A stretch of DNA of 64,000 bases, taken from contig CAVPTW010000005.1 in the NCBI GenBank assembly GCA_963708735.1, forward strand, positions 124,001 through 188,000, in the 5' to 3' direction. The position numbers were made by a program, and so were the translations under genes. This document shows positions 35,501 to 43,777 of this stretch, one piece after another. Positions within the stretch are counted from its first letter, which is position 1; every line of letters starts with the position of its first letter. The notes under the pieces were generated by a model. That model was not told the DNA's origin. It was given only the letters and a program-made list of their open reading frames with translations, and did no database searches. Source of the stretch: JAGPUQ01 sp963708735. GTDB taxonomy: Bacteria > Pseudomonadota > Gammaproteobacteria > Pseudomonadales > Porticoccaceae.

Positions 35501-37558
35501 TCAACTACCGGCAAAGCGCTGGCACAGCCCGTTGCGATCAAACCCCGGGTCGCCGTCGTAGTGGCGGCACATATCCGCCAGCATCCCGTGCCAGGGGGCG
35601 GCACCCTGGTACCGGCTCGCCGGCCACCAGACGTTGTCCCTGGTATTGAGCAGGATCAGTTCATCGGCCAGCGTCGGCGACATGCTGAGCAGCCAGTCGC
35701 CGCGCACCACGGCACGCAACTTGGTGGCGATGGTGGCGTCGCGCATTTCGGGCCGCATCATCACCTTGCCGGCGCGATCGACGGTGTAATAGCGGGCGTT
35801 TTCTTCCAGCAGTTTCGCCTCATCCAGCTCCTGCGCCATCAGCGCCATGGAAGTCATCGCGGATTCCAGGTAGATGTCCCGATCGGGCGGCGTCGGGGCG
35901 AGCAGCGACGTGCCATCCATGCCGGGCCAGGGCGCGGTGATGGCGCCGCCGCGCGCCAGCAAGTCGCCTACCGTGGGCGCGATATCGATCAGCGACACCG
36001 GGCGCGCGGTGCGCGCGGGCAAGCCGTCGAGCGGAGCGGCATCCGCGCCGTGCAGGCCGTAGTCGCGCAGCGCCAGCATCACCCGGTACTGGCCACGGGC
36101 CAGCACATTGGTGCCATGGCCGATGGTGTTGGTCTCGATCTCGAGGGGAGATTCCATGCCCGCGCTGGCGGCATCGCGCGCGAGGCCAAAGCTGTCGCCG
36201 TGATCGGAGATGAACACCACCAGCGTGTTGTCCAGCAACCCCTCTTCCTTGAGCCCGGCCAGAAAGTGTCCGAACTGGGCGTCGGCCTGTTTCAGCAGCA
36301 TGCGGTAGAAATAGTAGTAGCGCTGTTCCGGGTCGTACTCCATGTCATCCAGGGGTTCGGCGACGTTGGAGACATAGGGATAGTGGGGCAACAGAAAATG
36401 CATGGCGAGAAACAGCGGCCGGTCGCCGCCCCGGGCCAGCTCCGCCAGGGTCGCGGCGTTGAAGGCGTCCGGGTCGTAGTTGTAGGGCCGCCCGCGGTTG
36501 AGGTAAAGATAGGGAAACAGGTATTTCGCCAGCGGCCGGTGGGAGATGAGATTCACCAGCGGGTGATCGAAGTAGGAGCCCAGCAGGTCGATGGCGCCGT
36601 GCGCCGGCCCCACGACGGCATCGAAACCGAAGCTCTCGTCGATGCCGCTGAAGTGGCGCTCGTCGAACGCCAGTACCGAGCGGTAGCCGAGCGCGTGCAG
36701 GCGGTGGCCCAGCGTGGCGTCGCGGGTCACCACGTCGTTGCCGATCAGGTTTTCGCGCGCGCCATTGTGGATCTGATCGAGGCCGGTGAGCACACCCATC
36801 CAGGCCGCGAAGGTGCGCGCCATCGGCGTATAGGCGGTATCGAAGACCTTGGCGTCGGCGAGGAACATATCGATGTTCGGTGTCAGATGGGTCTTGCCGT
36901 TGACAAAGCCCGTCTCGTCCGGGCGCAGGGAATCGATGCCGATCACCAATATATTGGGCCGCGCCGGGTCGCGCGAGCCGATGCCGCCACCGCCGGTGGC
37001 GGCGGGTGTCCAGAGCCCCAGCCCCACCACCGCCGCGAGCCCCACGGTCACCGCGGCGGGCGCGAGCATTTGCCCACGCCGGCGCAGCAGGCAGGCCAGG
37101 CTGACGGCCAGGGAAACGCCAAACAGTCCCAGAATCCCGTTGAGCAGCGGACCCTCGACCAGCGTCGGCGCGCGGCGCAAAAAGGCACTGGGCACCAGGG
37201 GATACCAGCGCGTGTTCAGAATGAAGATCGCGAACAGCGCCAGCGCAAACGCCAGCAGTTGCAGCAGGCGCAGCGTGCGCCGGGGTATGGCCACAGTCGC
37301 CAGCCAGCCCGCCGTGGCCAGCCAGAGCGCGGCGGCAAAGGCGATGTGTACCGCGATCAGGGCAAGCGCGAAATAGCCAAGGTCCAGCCAGACCCCGGGG
37401 CTCGCCAGCACGCCCTGGATCAACGCGGCGACATGCTCTTCCATCTGGAAATTGCCCTGCAGGGGCGCGGCCAGCTTGGCCAGCAGCAACCCCAGCGCGA
37501 ACAGCGACAGCCAGAGGTAGAACCGGAAGATGCGCGGCGCGCCTCGGGGTAGAGTCAT
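35501..37558 (-). CDS. Membrane-anchored sulfatase/phosphotransferase-like protein
   Basis: A 685-residue protein with about five N-terminal membrane helices (residues 15-185) and a periplasmic alkaline-phosphatase-superfamily domain from about residue 200. It has the metal-binding start NILVIGIDSLRPDE, the nucleophile region ARTFAAWMGVLTG and the metal site FISDHGDSFG. The sulfatase C/S-x-P-x-R signature is absent; a Thr sits where LtaS and EptA-type phosphotransferases have theirs. A glycerophosphate or phosphoethanolamine transferase is therefore more likely than a true sulfatase. It lies between pilA and the ligase-like gene, 84 nt upstream of the latter, and may modify a surface glycan or pilin. 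The donor and acceptor are unknown. Confidence 0.85.
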   Translation of the reverse strand: MTLPRGAPRIFRFYLWLSLFALGLLLAKLAAPLQGNFQMEEHVAALIQGVLASPGVWLDLGYFALALIAVHIAFAAALWLATAGWLATVAIPRRTLRLLQLLAFALALFAIFILNTRWYPLVPSAFLRRAPTLVEGPLLNGILGLFGVSLAVSLACLLRRRGQMLAPAAVTVGLAAVVGLGLWTPAATGGGGIGSRDPARPNILVIGIDSLRPDETGFVNGKTHLTPNIDMFLADAKVFDTAYTPMARTFAAWMGVLTGLDQIHNGARENLIGNDVVTRDATLGHRLHALGYRSVLAFDERHFSGIDESFGFDAVVGPAHGAIDLLGSYFDHPLVNLISHRPLAKYLFPYLYLNRGRPYNYDPDAFNAATLAELARGGDRPLFLAMHFLLPHYPYVSNVAEPLDDMEYDPEQRYYYFYRMLLKQADAQFGHFLAGLKEEGLLDNTLVVFISDHGDSFGLARDAASAGMESPLEIETNTIGHGTNVLARGQYRVMLALRDYGLHGADAAPLDGLPARTARPVSLIDIAPTVGDLLARGGAITAPWPGMDGTSLLAPTPPDRDIYLESAMTSMALMAQELDEAKLLEENARYYTVDRAGKVMMRPEMRDATIATKLRAVVRGDWLLSMSPTLADELILLNTRDNVWWPASRYQGAAPWHGMLADMCRHYDGDPGFDRNGLCQRFAGS

Positions 37559-37683
37559 GGGAAACTATCTCCGTGAGGGTCTGCTCCGTGAGGACCGGGC
37601 GAAACCCGCGCCCCGCCCAGTCCAACCGCGCACCGGTCGTCCGGCTTCGGATCGCCCGGGACGCCAGGCTACCCCGAGCGAGC

Positions 37684-37709
37684 AAAACGGGGGCCGCAGC
37701 CCCCGTTTT
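37684..37709. terminator. pilA terminator
   Basis: An 11-bp stem (AAAACGGGGGC with GCCCCCGTTTT, CGCA loop) lies 40 nt past the pilA stop, with T residues at its end on both strands. It should separate pilA from the gene downstream. Confidence 0.88.
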
Positions 37710-37748
37710 CCGTACCCGATGGCAGCACCTCAAACCACCGGGACAAAC

Positions 37749-38230
37749 TTACTTACAGCCGGACGGCAGGTATTTGGATTCGATCACCGTGCCCGTACCA
37801 GCTGTCTCACATTTCCAGTTCACGATCGGTTTGGCAGCAGTCGCGGAAAAACCAGCAGTGGTGCCGGGGGAATCATAGGGCTTGAACGCAAACGTTTTGT
37901 CCCAGATCGGCTTCGCCGCCGGCGCCGAACCGCGCATGGTGATGGTAATTTTACAAGCATGTCGTCGTGCTCGGCTTTTTTGGTATAGCGCCCGCCGATA
38001 CTGTTGTTGAACGAGTCAGCGGCCGGACACTTGCCCTGGCTCATGGCGTACTCGCTGATGGCCACCTTGAGCGCGCCGGCCTGGGCCACGCCTTCGGCCA
38101 CCTGGGAGCGGGCCACATAGTCCTGGTACAGGGGCAGGGCCACCGCCGCCAGGATGCCGATGATCGCCACCACGATCATCAGTTCGATCAGGGTGAAACC
38201 CCGCTGCTTGTTGCGTTGTTCATGTTGCAT
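37749..38230 (-). pseudogene. pilA: Type IV pilin, broken by a single-base frameshift
   Basis: The N-terminus is a textbook type IV prepilin: a short leader ending RG, then FTLIELMIVVAIIGILAAVA. After about 90 codons the frame departs at GACGACAT|GC (between 37958 and 37959) into Arg-rich nonsense ending at 37820. In the next frame the natural C-terminus continues (ACKITITMRGS, then the C-terminal Cys pair of the D-region, ending SGCK at 37749). Restoring one base after GACGACAT would join them as DDIACKITITM, an ordinary pilin sequence. It has a good AAGGAG site and a sigma-54 promoter. It is either a true loss-of-function mutation, a phase-variation state, or a sequencing error. Confidence 0.88.
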
Positions 38231-38305
38231 GTCCGATCTCCTTGAAAGACCTGTTGGGTGTCGAGCTGCTGTCCCGCGGAAAGGGGGAGCTTGCGGGGGT
38301 TTGAA

Positions 38306-38321
38306 TACAAATGCGGTGCCA
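38306..38321 (-). promoter_or_regulatory. Sigma-54 promoter of pilA
   Basis: On the minus strand TGGCAC (38316-38321) is followed after 5 nt by TTGTA (38306-38310), against the RpoN consensus TGGCAC-N5-TTGCA. The site lies about 75 nt upstream of the pilA start, as in Pseudomonas and Neisseria pilin genes, where PilS/PilR activates transcription. The A/T-rich segment just upstream could hold activator or IHF sites. Confidence 0.78.
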
Positions 38322-38737
38322 ACAATATATCTGTTTTACATTCAATGGGTTATCGCCGGTGCCCGCGAAGCCACGGCGACAGCATTCAACCATGACTGAC
38401 AATAAATGTCATTCAGCCCGGCCGGGGCGGGCGCGCCTGGGGTTGGCGCCGCGCCCCTGTTCGCGTCATCCCCGCGCCCGTTCACGTCATCCCCGCGAAA
38501 GCGGGGACCCAGGCGCCACCGCACCCGGATGCACCGCGGTGCTGGATTCCCGTTGCCACGGGAATGACGGAAAGGTGCCCCGGCAGCACCGCGGTGCTGG
38601 ATTCCCGTTGCCACGGGAATGACGGGAAGGTGCTGTGGTCCCTGTGCCTATTCCCGTCGTCCCCGCGCTCCTGTTCACGTCGTCCCCGCGAAAGCGGGGA
38701 CCCAGGCGCCACCGAACCCGGAAGCCCGCGGTACTGG

Positions 38738-38807
38738 ATTCCCGTTTCACTGGAAACCGCTCCTGCGTTTCCAGTATTTCCGCCATCCATGGCGGTCGCA
38801 CGGGAAT
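38738..38807. repeat. Insertion module within a right palindrome
   Basis: The N8 loop of ATTCCC...GGGAAT is replaced by about 54 bp that contain two hairpins of their own: CTGGAAAC...GTTTCCAG and CCGCCATCCATGGCGG. The outer ACGGGAAT arm is retained, so the whole forms a branched stem. Confidence 0.8.
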
Positions 38808-39020
38808 GACGGGAAGCGTGCTATGGTCCCTGTGCCTATTCCCGTCGTCCCCGCGCTCCTTCGTCGTCCCCGCGCCCGTTCACGTCATCCCCGCGCTCCT
38901 GTCCACGTCATCCCCGCGAAAGCGGGGATCCAGACGCCACTGCACCCGGCAGCACCGCGATGCTGGATTCCCGTTGCCACGGGAATGACGGAAAGGTGCC
39001 CCGGAAGCACCGCGATGCGG

Positions 39021-39141
39021 ATTCCCGTTTCACTGGAAACCGCTCCTGCGTTTCCAGTATTTCCACCATCCATGGCGGTCGCACGGGAAACCGCTCCTGC
39101 GTTTCCAGTATTTCCACCATCCATGGCGGTCGCATGGGAAT
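39021..39141. repeat. Tandem duplication of the loop-insertion module
   Basis: The same module as at 38746-38799 occurs here twice, with a period of exactly 51 bp (copies start at 39035 and 39086), between the two arms of one right palindrome. The copies are nearly identical, so the duplication is recent. Confidence 0.85.
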
Positions 39142-39279
39142 GACGGGAGGCTAATGCCGACTTGTGTGGACAGCGCGCGGTGGCGCTCCTACCATCACGC
39201 GGACGACGCAGCAACCGGGTTCGGCGGCACTCCATGGCAGCAATGACCACAGGCACAACCCCGTGAAAGGAACAACTGA

Positions 39280-40995
39280 GTGAACGTACGCAACCAGGTT
39301 TTGCGGGGGCTGCCCCGGCGGCTGGTGGCGGACGGTTTGCTGGATGAAGCCGCGGCCACCACCGCGCTGAGCGACGCCAGTCTCGCGAAGATTTCGCTCA
39401 TCCATCACCTCGTGGACGCGCGCCTCCTGACGCCACGTCAGGTGGCGCAGGCCACCGCCACCGAGTTCGGGCTTCCGCTGCTGGACCTCGACGCCATCAA
39501 CCTCGCGAGCTGCCCGCGCAATCTGCTGGACCCAAAGCTGGTCGCCAAGTACATGGCGCTGCCGCTGCGCAAGCACATGGGACGGCTCTGCATCGCGGTC
39601 AGCGATCCCACGGATAACCGCGTGCTCAACGAAATCCGGTTCCAGGCCGGCATGAGCGTTGATCTGGTGGTGGCCGAGTTCGACAAACTCCGCACCCAGG
39701 TCGCACGCTTCCTCGATGTTCAGGACAGCGACCTCGGCGCCGCTGTGGGCGGGCTGGAGGATTTCCAGCTGGAGCAACTGGGCGGCGACGTCGTCGATCA
39801 GGAGACCACGCTCGACCCGGACGCCGACGACGCGCCCATCGTCCGCTTCATCAACAAGGTACTGCTGGACGCGGTCCGTCGGGGTTCCTCCGATATCCAC
39901 TTCGAGCCCTATGAACAGCGCTACCGGGTGCGGTTTCGCACCGACGGCATCTTGCAGGAAGTGGCCAAGCCGCCGGCGACCCTGGCGCCACGGCTCGCGG
40001 CCCGTCTCAAGATCATGGCCCGGCTCGACATCTCGGAGCGCCGCATGCCCCAGGACGGGCGCATCAAGATCCGCATCAGCAAGACCCGCGCCATCGACTT
40101 CCGGGTCAATACCCTGCCGACCCAGTACGGCGAGAAAGTCGTGCTGCGGATCCTCGATGGCGGCGCCGCCCGCATGGGCATCGAGGCGCTGGGCTACGAA
40201 CCGGACCAGCAGGAAGCCTATCTCCAGGCTCTGGCGCGACCCCAGGGCATGATCCTGATGACGGGCCCCACCGGCTCGGGCAAGACGGTGTCGCTCTACA
40301 CCGGGCTCAATATCCTCAATACGGCGGAGGTCAATATCTCGACCGCGGAAGACCCGGTGGAAATCTACATGGAAGGGGTCAACCAGGTGCAGGTGAATCC
40401 GCGCGTGGGGCTCACCTTCGCCGAGGCGCTGCGCGCCTTCCTGCGCCAGGATCCGGACGTGGTCATGGTGGGCGAGATCCGCGACCTCGAGACCGCCGAG
40501 ATTGCGGTGAAGGCGGCCCAGACCGGCCACCTGGTGCTTTCCACCCTGCACACCAACAGCGCCCCCGAGACCCTCACCCGACTCGCCAACATGGGGGTAC
40601 CCGGATTCAACATCGCCACCTCGGTGATCCTGATCATGGCCCAGCGTCTGGCGCGGCGCCTGTGCGGGGTGTGCAAGCAGGTGGCGGATCTGCCTCGCGC
40701 CGTGCTCAAGGAAGCCGGGTTCGACAGCATCGACATGCCACTGGACCAGATCAAGGTGTACCGACCGGTCGGCTGTGCCAAATGCAATCTCGGCTACAAG
40801 GGCCGGGTCGGTATCTATGAAGTACTCAAGGTAACGCCCACGGTGGGACGACTGATCATGGAGGGCGCCAACTCGCTGGAAATCGGCGAAGCGGCGCGCC
40901 GCGAAGGTTTCAGAACCTTGCGCCAATCGGCATTGAAAAAGGTGTCTGAAGGTATAATCGGCCTGGAAGAAGCCAATCGGGTGACAACGGACTAA
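39280..40995 (+). CDS. pilB: Type IV pilus assembly ATPase PilB
   Basis: A 571-residue extension ATPase. It has the N-terminal T2SSE-N (MshEN) domain to about residue 150, Walker A GPTGSGKT (about residue 328), the Asp box STAEDPVE, Walker B FLRQDPDVVMVGEIRD, the His box and a zinc-binding tetracysteine (CGVC...CAKC, about residues 462-503). It drives pilin polymerisation from the cytoplasm. The start is GTG with AAAGGA 8 nt upstream. It heads pilB-pilC-pilD and overlaps pilC by one base (TAATG). Confidence 0.97.
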   Translation: MNVRNQVLRGLPRRLVADGLLDEAAATTALSDASLAKISLIHHLVDARLLTPRQVAQATATEFGLPLLDLDAINLASCPRNLLDPKLVAKYMALPLRKHMGRLCIAVSDPTDNRVLNEIRFQAGMSVDLVVAEFDKLRTQVARFLDVQDSDLGAAVGGLEDFQLEQLGGDVVDQETTLDPDADDAPIVRFINKVLLDAVRRGSSDIHFEPYEQRYRVRFRTDGILQEVAKPPATLAPRLAARLKIMARLDISERRMPQDGRIKIRISKTRAIDFRVNTLPTQYGEKVVLRILDGGAARMGIEALGYEPDQQEAYLQALARPQGMILMTGPTGSGKTVSLYTGLNILNTAEVNISTAEDPVEIYMEGVNQVQVNPRVGLTFAEALRAFLRQDPDVVMVGEIRDLETAEIAVKAAQTGHLVLSTLHTNSAPETLTRLANMGVPGFNIATSVILIMAQRLARRLCGVCKQVADLPRAVLKEAGFDSIDMPLDQIKVYRPVGCAKCNLGYKGRVGIYEVLKVTPTVGRLIMEGANSLEIGEAARREGFRTLRQSALKKVSEGIIGLEEANRVTTD

Positions 40996-42203
40996 TGGCT
41001 ACCGCTGCGACACAACTCTACCTCTACAAGGGAAAAAGCCGCGACGGGAAAGCCGTCGAAGGCGAAATCGCCGGCGCCACGACCGCCATGGTGAAGGCGC
41101 AATTGCGCAAGCAGGGGATCCAGCCGCGCACAGTCCGGAAAAAGCCCAAGCCGCTGTTCGGCGCGAAGAAAATCAAACCCGCCCACATCGCGACCTTTAC
41201 GCGCCAGATGGCGACCATGACCAAGGCCGGGGTACCGCTGGTACAGGCGTTCGAAATCGTAATGGAAGGCGAAACCAATCCGACCATGCGCGAACTCATC
41301 CAGAAAATCCACGGCGATGTTTCGTCGGGCTCCGGTTTTGCGCCGGCACTGCGCGCCCACCCCAAATATTTCGACAATCTGTTTTGCAGCCTGATCGAAG
41401 CCGGCGAGCAGTCGGGCACCCTGGAGGGCATGCTGGCGCGCGTGGCCACCTACAAGGAAAAAACCGAACAGCTCAAGCGCAAGATCCGCAAGGCCATGAC
41501 CTATCCCTCGGCGGTGCTGCTGGTGGCCATCGTCGTCACCGGGGTGCTGCTGGTCAAGGTCGTACCCACCTTTGCCCAGACCTACGAGTCGTTCGGCAGC
41601 TCGCTGCCGGCCTTCACCTTGCTGATCCTGAGCATTTCCGAGTTTGCCCAGGCCTGGTGGCTGCCCATGATCGCGCTCGCTGTCCTGGGCGGCTTTGCGT
41701 TCGCCCAGGCGCGGCGCCGCTCGCCGCGTTTTTCCGACGGGGTCGACAAGATGATGCTCAAGATCCCCATCATCGGCAAAATCCTGAACGAGGCGGTGAT
41801 TGCCCGCTTTGCGCGCACCCTCAGCACCACCTTCGCGGCCGGCGTGCCGCTGATCGAGGCGCTGCAATCCGTCGCCGGCGCGGCGGGTAACGCGGTCTAC
41901 CGGGACGCCGTGCTGAAGGTGCGGGACGAAGTGGCGACCGGTACCACGCTCAATACCGCACTCCGCAGCACCGGCGTGTTTCCGGTGATGCTGTTGCAGC
42001 TCACCGCCATCGGCGAGGAGTCCGGCGCCCTTGACGACATGCTGGCGCGCGCCGCCGATCACTACGAAGAGGCGGTCGACAACTCGGTGGACAACCTGAC
42101 CACCTTGCTCGAACCCATGATCATGGCGGTACTCGGGGTCTTGGTGGGCGGACTCCTGATCGGCATGTACCTGCCGATTTTCAACCTCGGCAACGTGCTC
42201 TAG
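40995..42203 (+). CDS. pilC: Type IV pilus inner-membrane platform protein PilC
   Basis: A 402-residue GspF-family protein with two cytoplasmic helical domains (about residues 65-185 and 270-390), each followed by membrane segments (about 165-190, 218-235 and 370-395). The family patterns FTRQMATMTKAGVPLVQAFEI and FARTLSTTFAAGVPLIEAL are clear. It couples PilB to the growing pilus. Its ATG overlaps the pilB stop. Confidence 0.97.
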   Translation: MATAATQLYLYKGKSRDGKAVEGEIAGATTAMVKAQLRKQGIQPRTVRKKPKPLFGAKKIKPAHIATFTRQMATMTKAGVPLVQAFEIVMEGETNPTMRELIQKIHGDVSSGSGFAPALRAHPKYFDNLFCSLIEAGEQSGTLEGMLARVATYKEKTEQLKRKIRKAMTYPSAVLLVAIVVTGVLLVKVVPTFAQTYESFGSSLPAFTLLILSISEFAQAWWLPMIALAVLGGFAFAQARRRSPRFSDGVDKMMLKIPIIGKILNEAVIARFARTLSTTFAAGVPLIEALQSVAGAAGNAVYRDAVLKVRDEVATGTTLNTALRSTGVFPVMLLQLTAIGEESGALDDMLARAADHYEEAVDNSVDNLTTLLEPMIMAVLGVLVGGLLIGMYLPIFNLGNVL

Positions 42204-42240
42204 CACGACCCCGCAAGGCAGCACCGCGATTTTCGAACTC

Positions 42241-43155
42241 ATGCTCGCCGAGTTGCCTCTGCCGGCGCTGCTCACCGCGGCGCTGCTGTTCGGGTTGCTG
42301 ATGGGCAGTTTCCTCAATGTGGTGATCTACCGGCTTCCTATCCAGTTGCAGCGCGCCTGGCAGCGCGAAGCACTCGCGTGGACCAACGCGTCGAGCGCCG
42401 GCCCGGAACCCATGACCGACCCGGATGCAGCCGACCCGGATGCGACCGCCCCCCTTCCACCGCCGGCCACCGAAACCTTCAACCTGGTGGTGCCGCGTTC
42501 CCGCTGTCCCGCCTGCGCCACGCCCATCAGCGCCCGGGACAATATCCCGGTGCTGAGTTGGCTGCTGCTGCGCGGACGCTGCCGGCACTGTGCGGCGCCC
42601 ATTGCCCTGCGCTACCCGCTGCTGGAGCTGGTTACCGGTCTGCTGACGGTCGCCGTGGTAGCGCAGTTCGGACCCACGTTCCCGGGATTGATGGCACTGC
42701 TGTTTACCTGGGCGCTGGTGGCGCTGGCCGGCATCGACCTGGATCACCAGTTGCTGCCGGATGTCATCACCCTGCCGCTGCTGTGGCTCGGTTTGCTGGT
42801 GAACCTGGGCGGCACCTTCACGGAGTTGCCGAGTGCCGTGGTGGGCGCGGCGGCGGGCTACCTGGTGCTCTGGTCGGTGTACTGGCTGTTTCGCCTCGCC
42901 ACCGGCCGCGAAGGCATGGGCTACGGCGACTTCAAACTGCTGGCGGCGCTGTGCGCCTGGTTGGGCTGGCAGCAGTTGCCCCTGCTCCTGCTCATCGCCT
43001 CCCTGACCGGCGCGCTCTACGGCACCACCGCCCTGCTGCTGAAACGCCACCCGCGCCGGGCACCCTTCGCCTTCGGACCCTTTCTGGCCCTGGCGGGCTG
43101 GCTGGCGCTGATGTGGGGCGACACACTGAACGGCTGGTACGGGATGCTGGACTGA
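42241..43155 (+). CDS. pilD: Prepilin peptidase/N-methyltransferase PilD
   Basis: A 304-residue aspartic membrane protease that cleaves prepilin leaders and methylates the new N-terminal Phe. The two catalytic Asp motifs are GIDLDHQLLPD (about residue 163) and GYGDFKL (about residue 226). The cytoplasmic loop has two Cys pairs (CPAC and CRHC) for zinc, preceded by an Asp/Pro-rich stretch near residues 55-75 that is longer than usual. It lies 37 nt after pilC. Confidence 0.97.
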   Translation: MLAELPLPALLTAALLFGLLMGSFLNVVIYRLPIQLQRAWQREALAWTNASSAGPEPMTDPDAADPDATAPLPPPATETFNLVVPRSRCPACATPISARDNIPVLSWLLLRGRCRHCAAPIALRYPLLELVTGLLTVAVVAQFGPTFPGLMALLFTWALVALAGIDLDHQLLPDVITLPLLWLGLLVNLGGTFTELPSAVVGAAAGYLVLWSVYWLFRLATGREGMGYGDFKLLAALCAWLGWQQLPLLLLIASLTGALYGTTALLLKRHPRRAPFAFGPFLALAGWLALMWGDTLNGWYGMLD

Positions 43156-43179
43156 CTGTTCGCCACGCGCGAGCTTCCT

Positions 43180-43757
43180 CCCGTCACCCCCGCGTCTCTT
43201 CCCGTCGCCCCTGCGTCCCTTCCCGTCGCCCCTGCGTCCCTTCCCGTCGCCCCTGCGTCCCTTCCCGTCGCCCCTGCGTCCCTTCCCGTCACCCCCGCGT
43301 CTCTTCCCGTCACCCCCGCGAAAGCGGGGGTCCAGGCGCCACCGCACCCGGAAGCACCGCGGTACTGGATTCCCGCTTGCGCGGGAATGACGGCAGGTGT
43401 GTCGTCCCCTTCCCTCGTCCCTTTCCCGTCGTCCCCGCGTCCCTTCCCGTCGTCCCCGCGTCCCTTCCCGTCACCCCCGCGAAAGCGGGGGTCCAGGCGC
43501 CACCGCACCCGGAGGCACCGCGGTACTGGATTCCCGCTTGCGCGGGAATGACGGCAGGTGTGTCGTCCCCTTCCCTCGTCCCTTTCCCGTCGTCCCCGCG
43601 TCCCCTTCCCGTCACCCCCGCGTCCCTTCCCGTCACCCCCGCGTCCCTTCCCGTCACCCCCGCGTCCCTTCCCGTCACCCCCGCGAAAGCGGGGGTCCAG
43701 GCGCCACCGCACCCGGAAGCACCGCGGTACTGGATTCCCGCTTGCGCGGGAATGACG
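43180..43757. repeat. Second repeat cluster with 21-bp tandem arrays
   Basis: Three full dRS3-like elements (about 43308-43392, 43469-43554 and 43673-43757) end in ATTCCCGCTTGCGCGGGAAT followed by GACGG. Each is preceded by head-to-tail 21-bp units that begin CCCGTCACCCCCGCG or CCCGTCGCCCCTGCG. Six exact-length units occupy 43180-43305 before the first element; two to four precede the others. The units are truncated copies of the left palindrome. All open frames here are repeat translations. Confidence 0.93.
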
Positions 43758-43777
43758 CAGTGACCGCGCTCAGCTAG

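Larger units (their letters stand above)
38485..39147. repeat. Cluster of dRS3-like palindromic repeat elements
   Basis: Full elements of about 86 bp lie at 38485-38570 and 38906-38991, and an expanded one at 38678-38812; right-half copies lie at 38580-38627 and 39001-39147. Each full copy starts CGTCAYCCCCGCGAAAGCGG (left palindrome), has a GGCGCCACC and a CACCGCG middle, and ends with the right palindrome ATTCCCGTTGCCACGGGAAT followed by GACGG. The right palindrome fits the Neisseria dRS3 form ATTCCC-N8-GGGAAT. Isolated left stems (CCCCGCGCTCC or similar) intervene. Confidence 0.92.
38231..39279. other. Divergent pilA-pilB intergenic region
   Basis: This 1,049-base gap contains the pilA promoter on its left, a repeat cluster (38485-39147) in the middle and about 130 bases before pilB that must hold the pilB promoter. 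The many open frames across it are translations of the repeats and show no protein character. Confidence 0.85.

Noticed and set aside
35150..37552. An 800-residue open frame on the plus strand
   Set aside because: It lies antisense to the ligase-like and sulfatase-like genes, is rich in Gln, Arg, Gly and His as expected from complement of GC-rich codons, and has no domain. The same applies to long antisense frames over the RND, helicase, pilB, secA and ftsZ/lpxC genes.
35501..37558. True arylsulfatase
   Set aside because: The modified-residue signature C/S-x-P-x-R is absent.
37958..37980. Programmed -1 frameshift in pilA at the C-AAA-AAA slippery run
   Set aside because: A slip there would reach the correct downstream frame, but it would insert SRARRHA, unlike pilins, and leave the natural KKAEHDD out of frame. 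A single missing base at 37958/37959 gives a normal pilin sequence.
38311..39256. Several repetitive open frames on both strands over the repeat cluster
   Set aside because: They translate the palindromic repeats and recur in more than one frame; no start signals or domains are present.
43180..43757. CRISPR array
   Set aside because: Units are directly abutting or embedded in larger palindromic elements, there are no unique spacers of constant length, and no cas gene is in the window.
43017..43777. Repetitive proteins read through the 21-bp arrays
   Set aside because: The frames exist only because 21 is a multiple of three; composition follows the repeat and there is no gene context.
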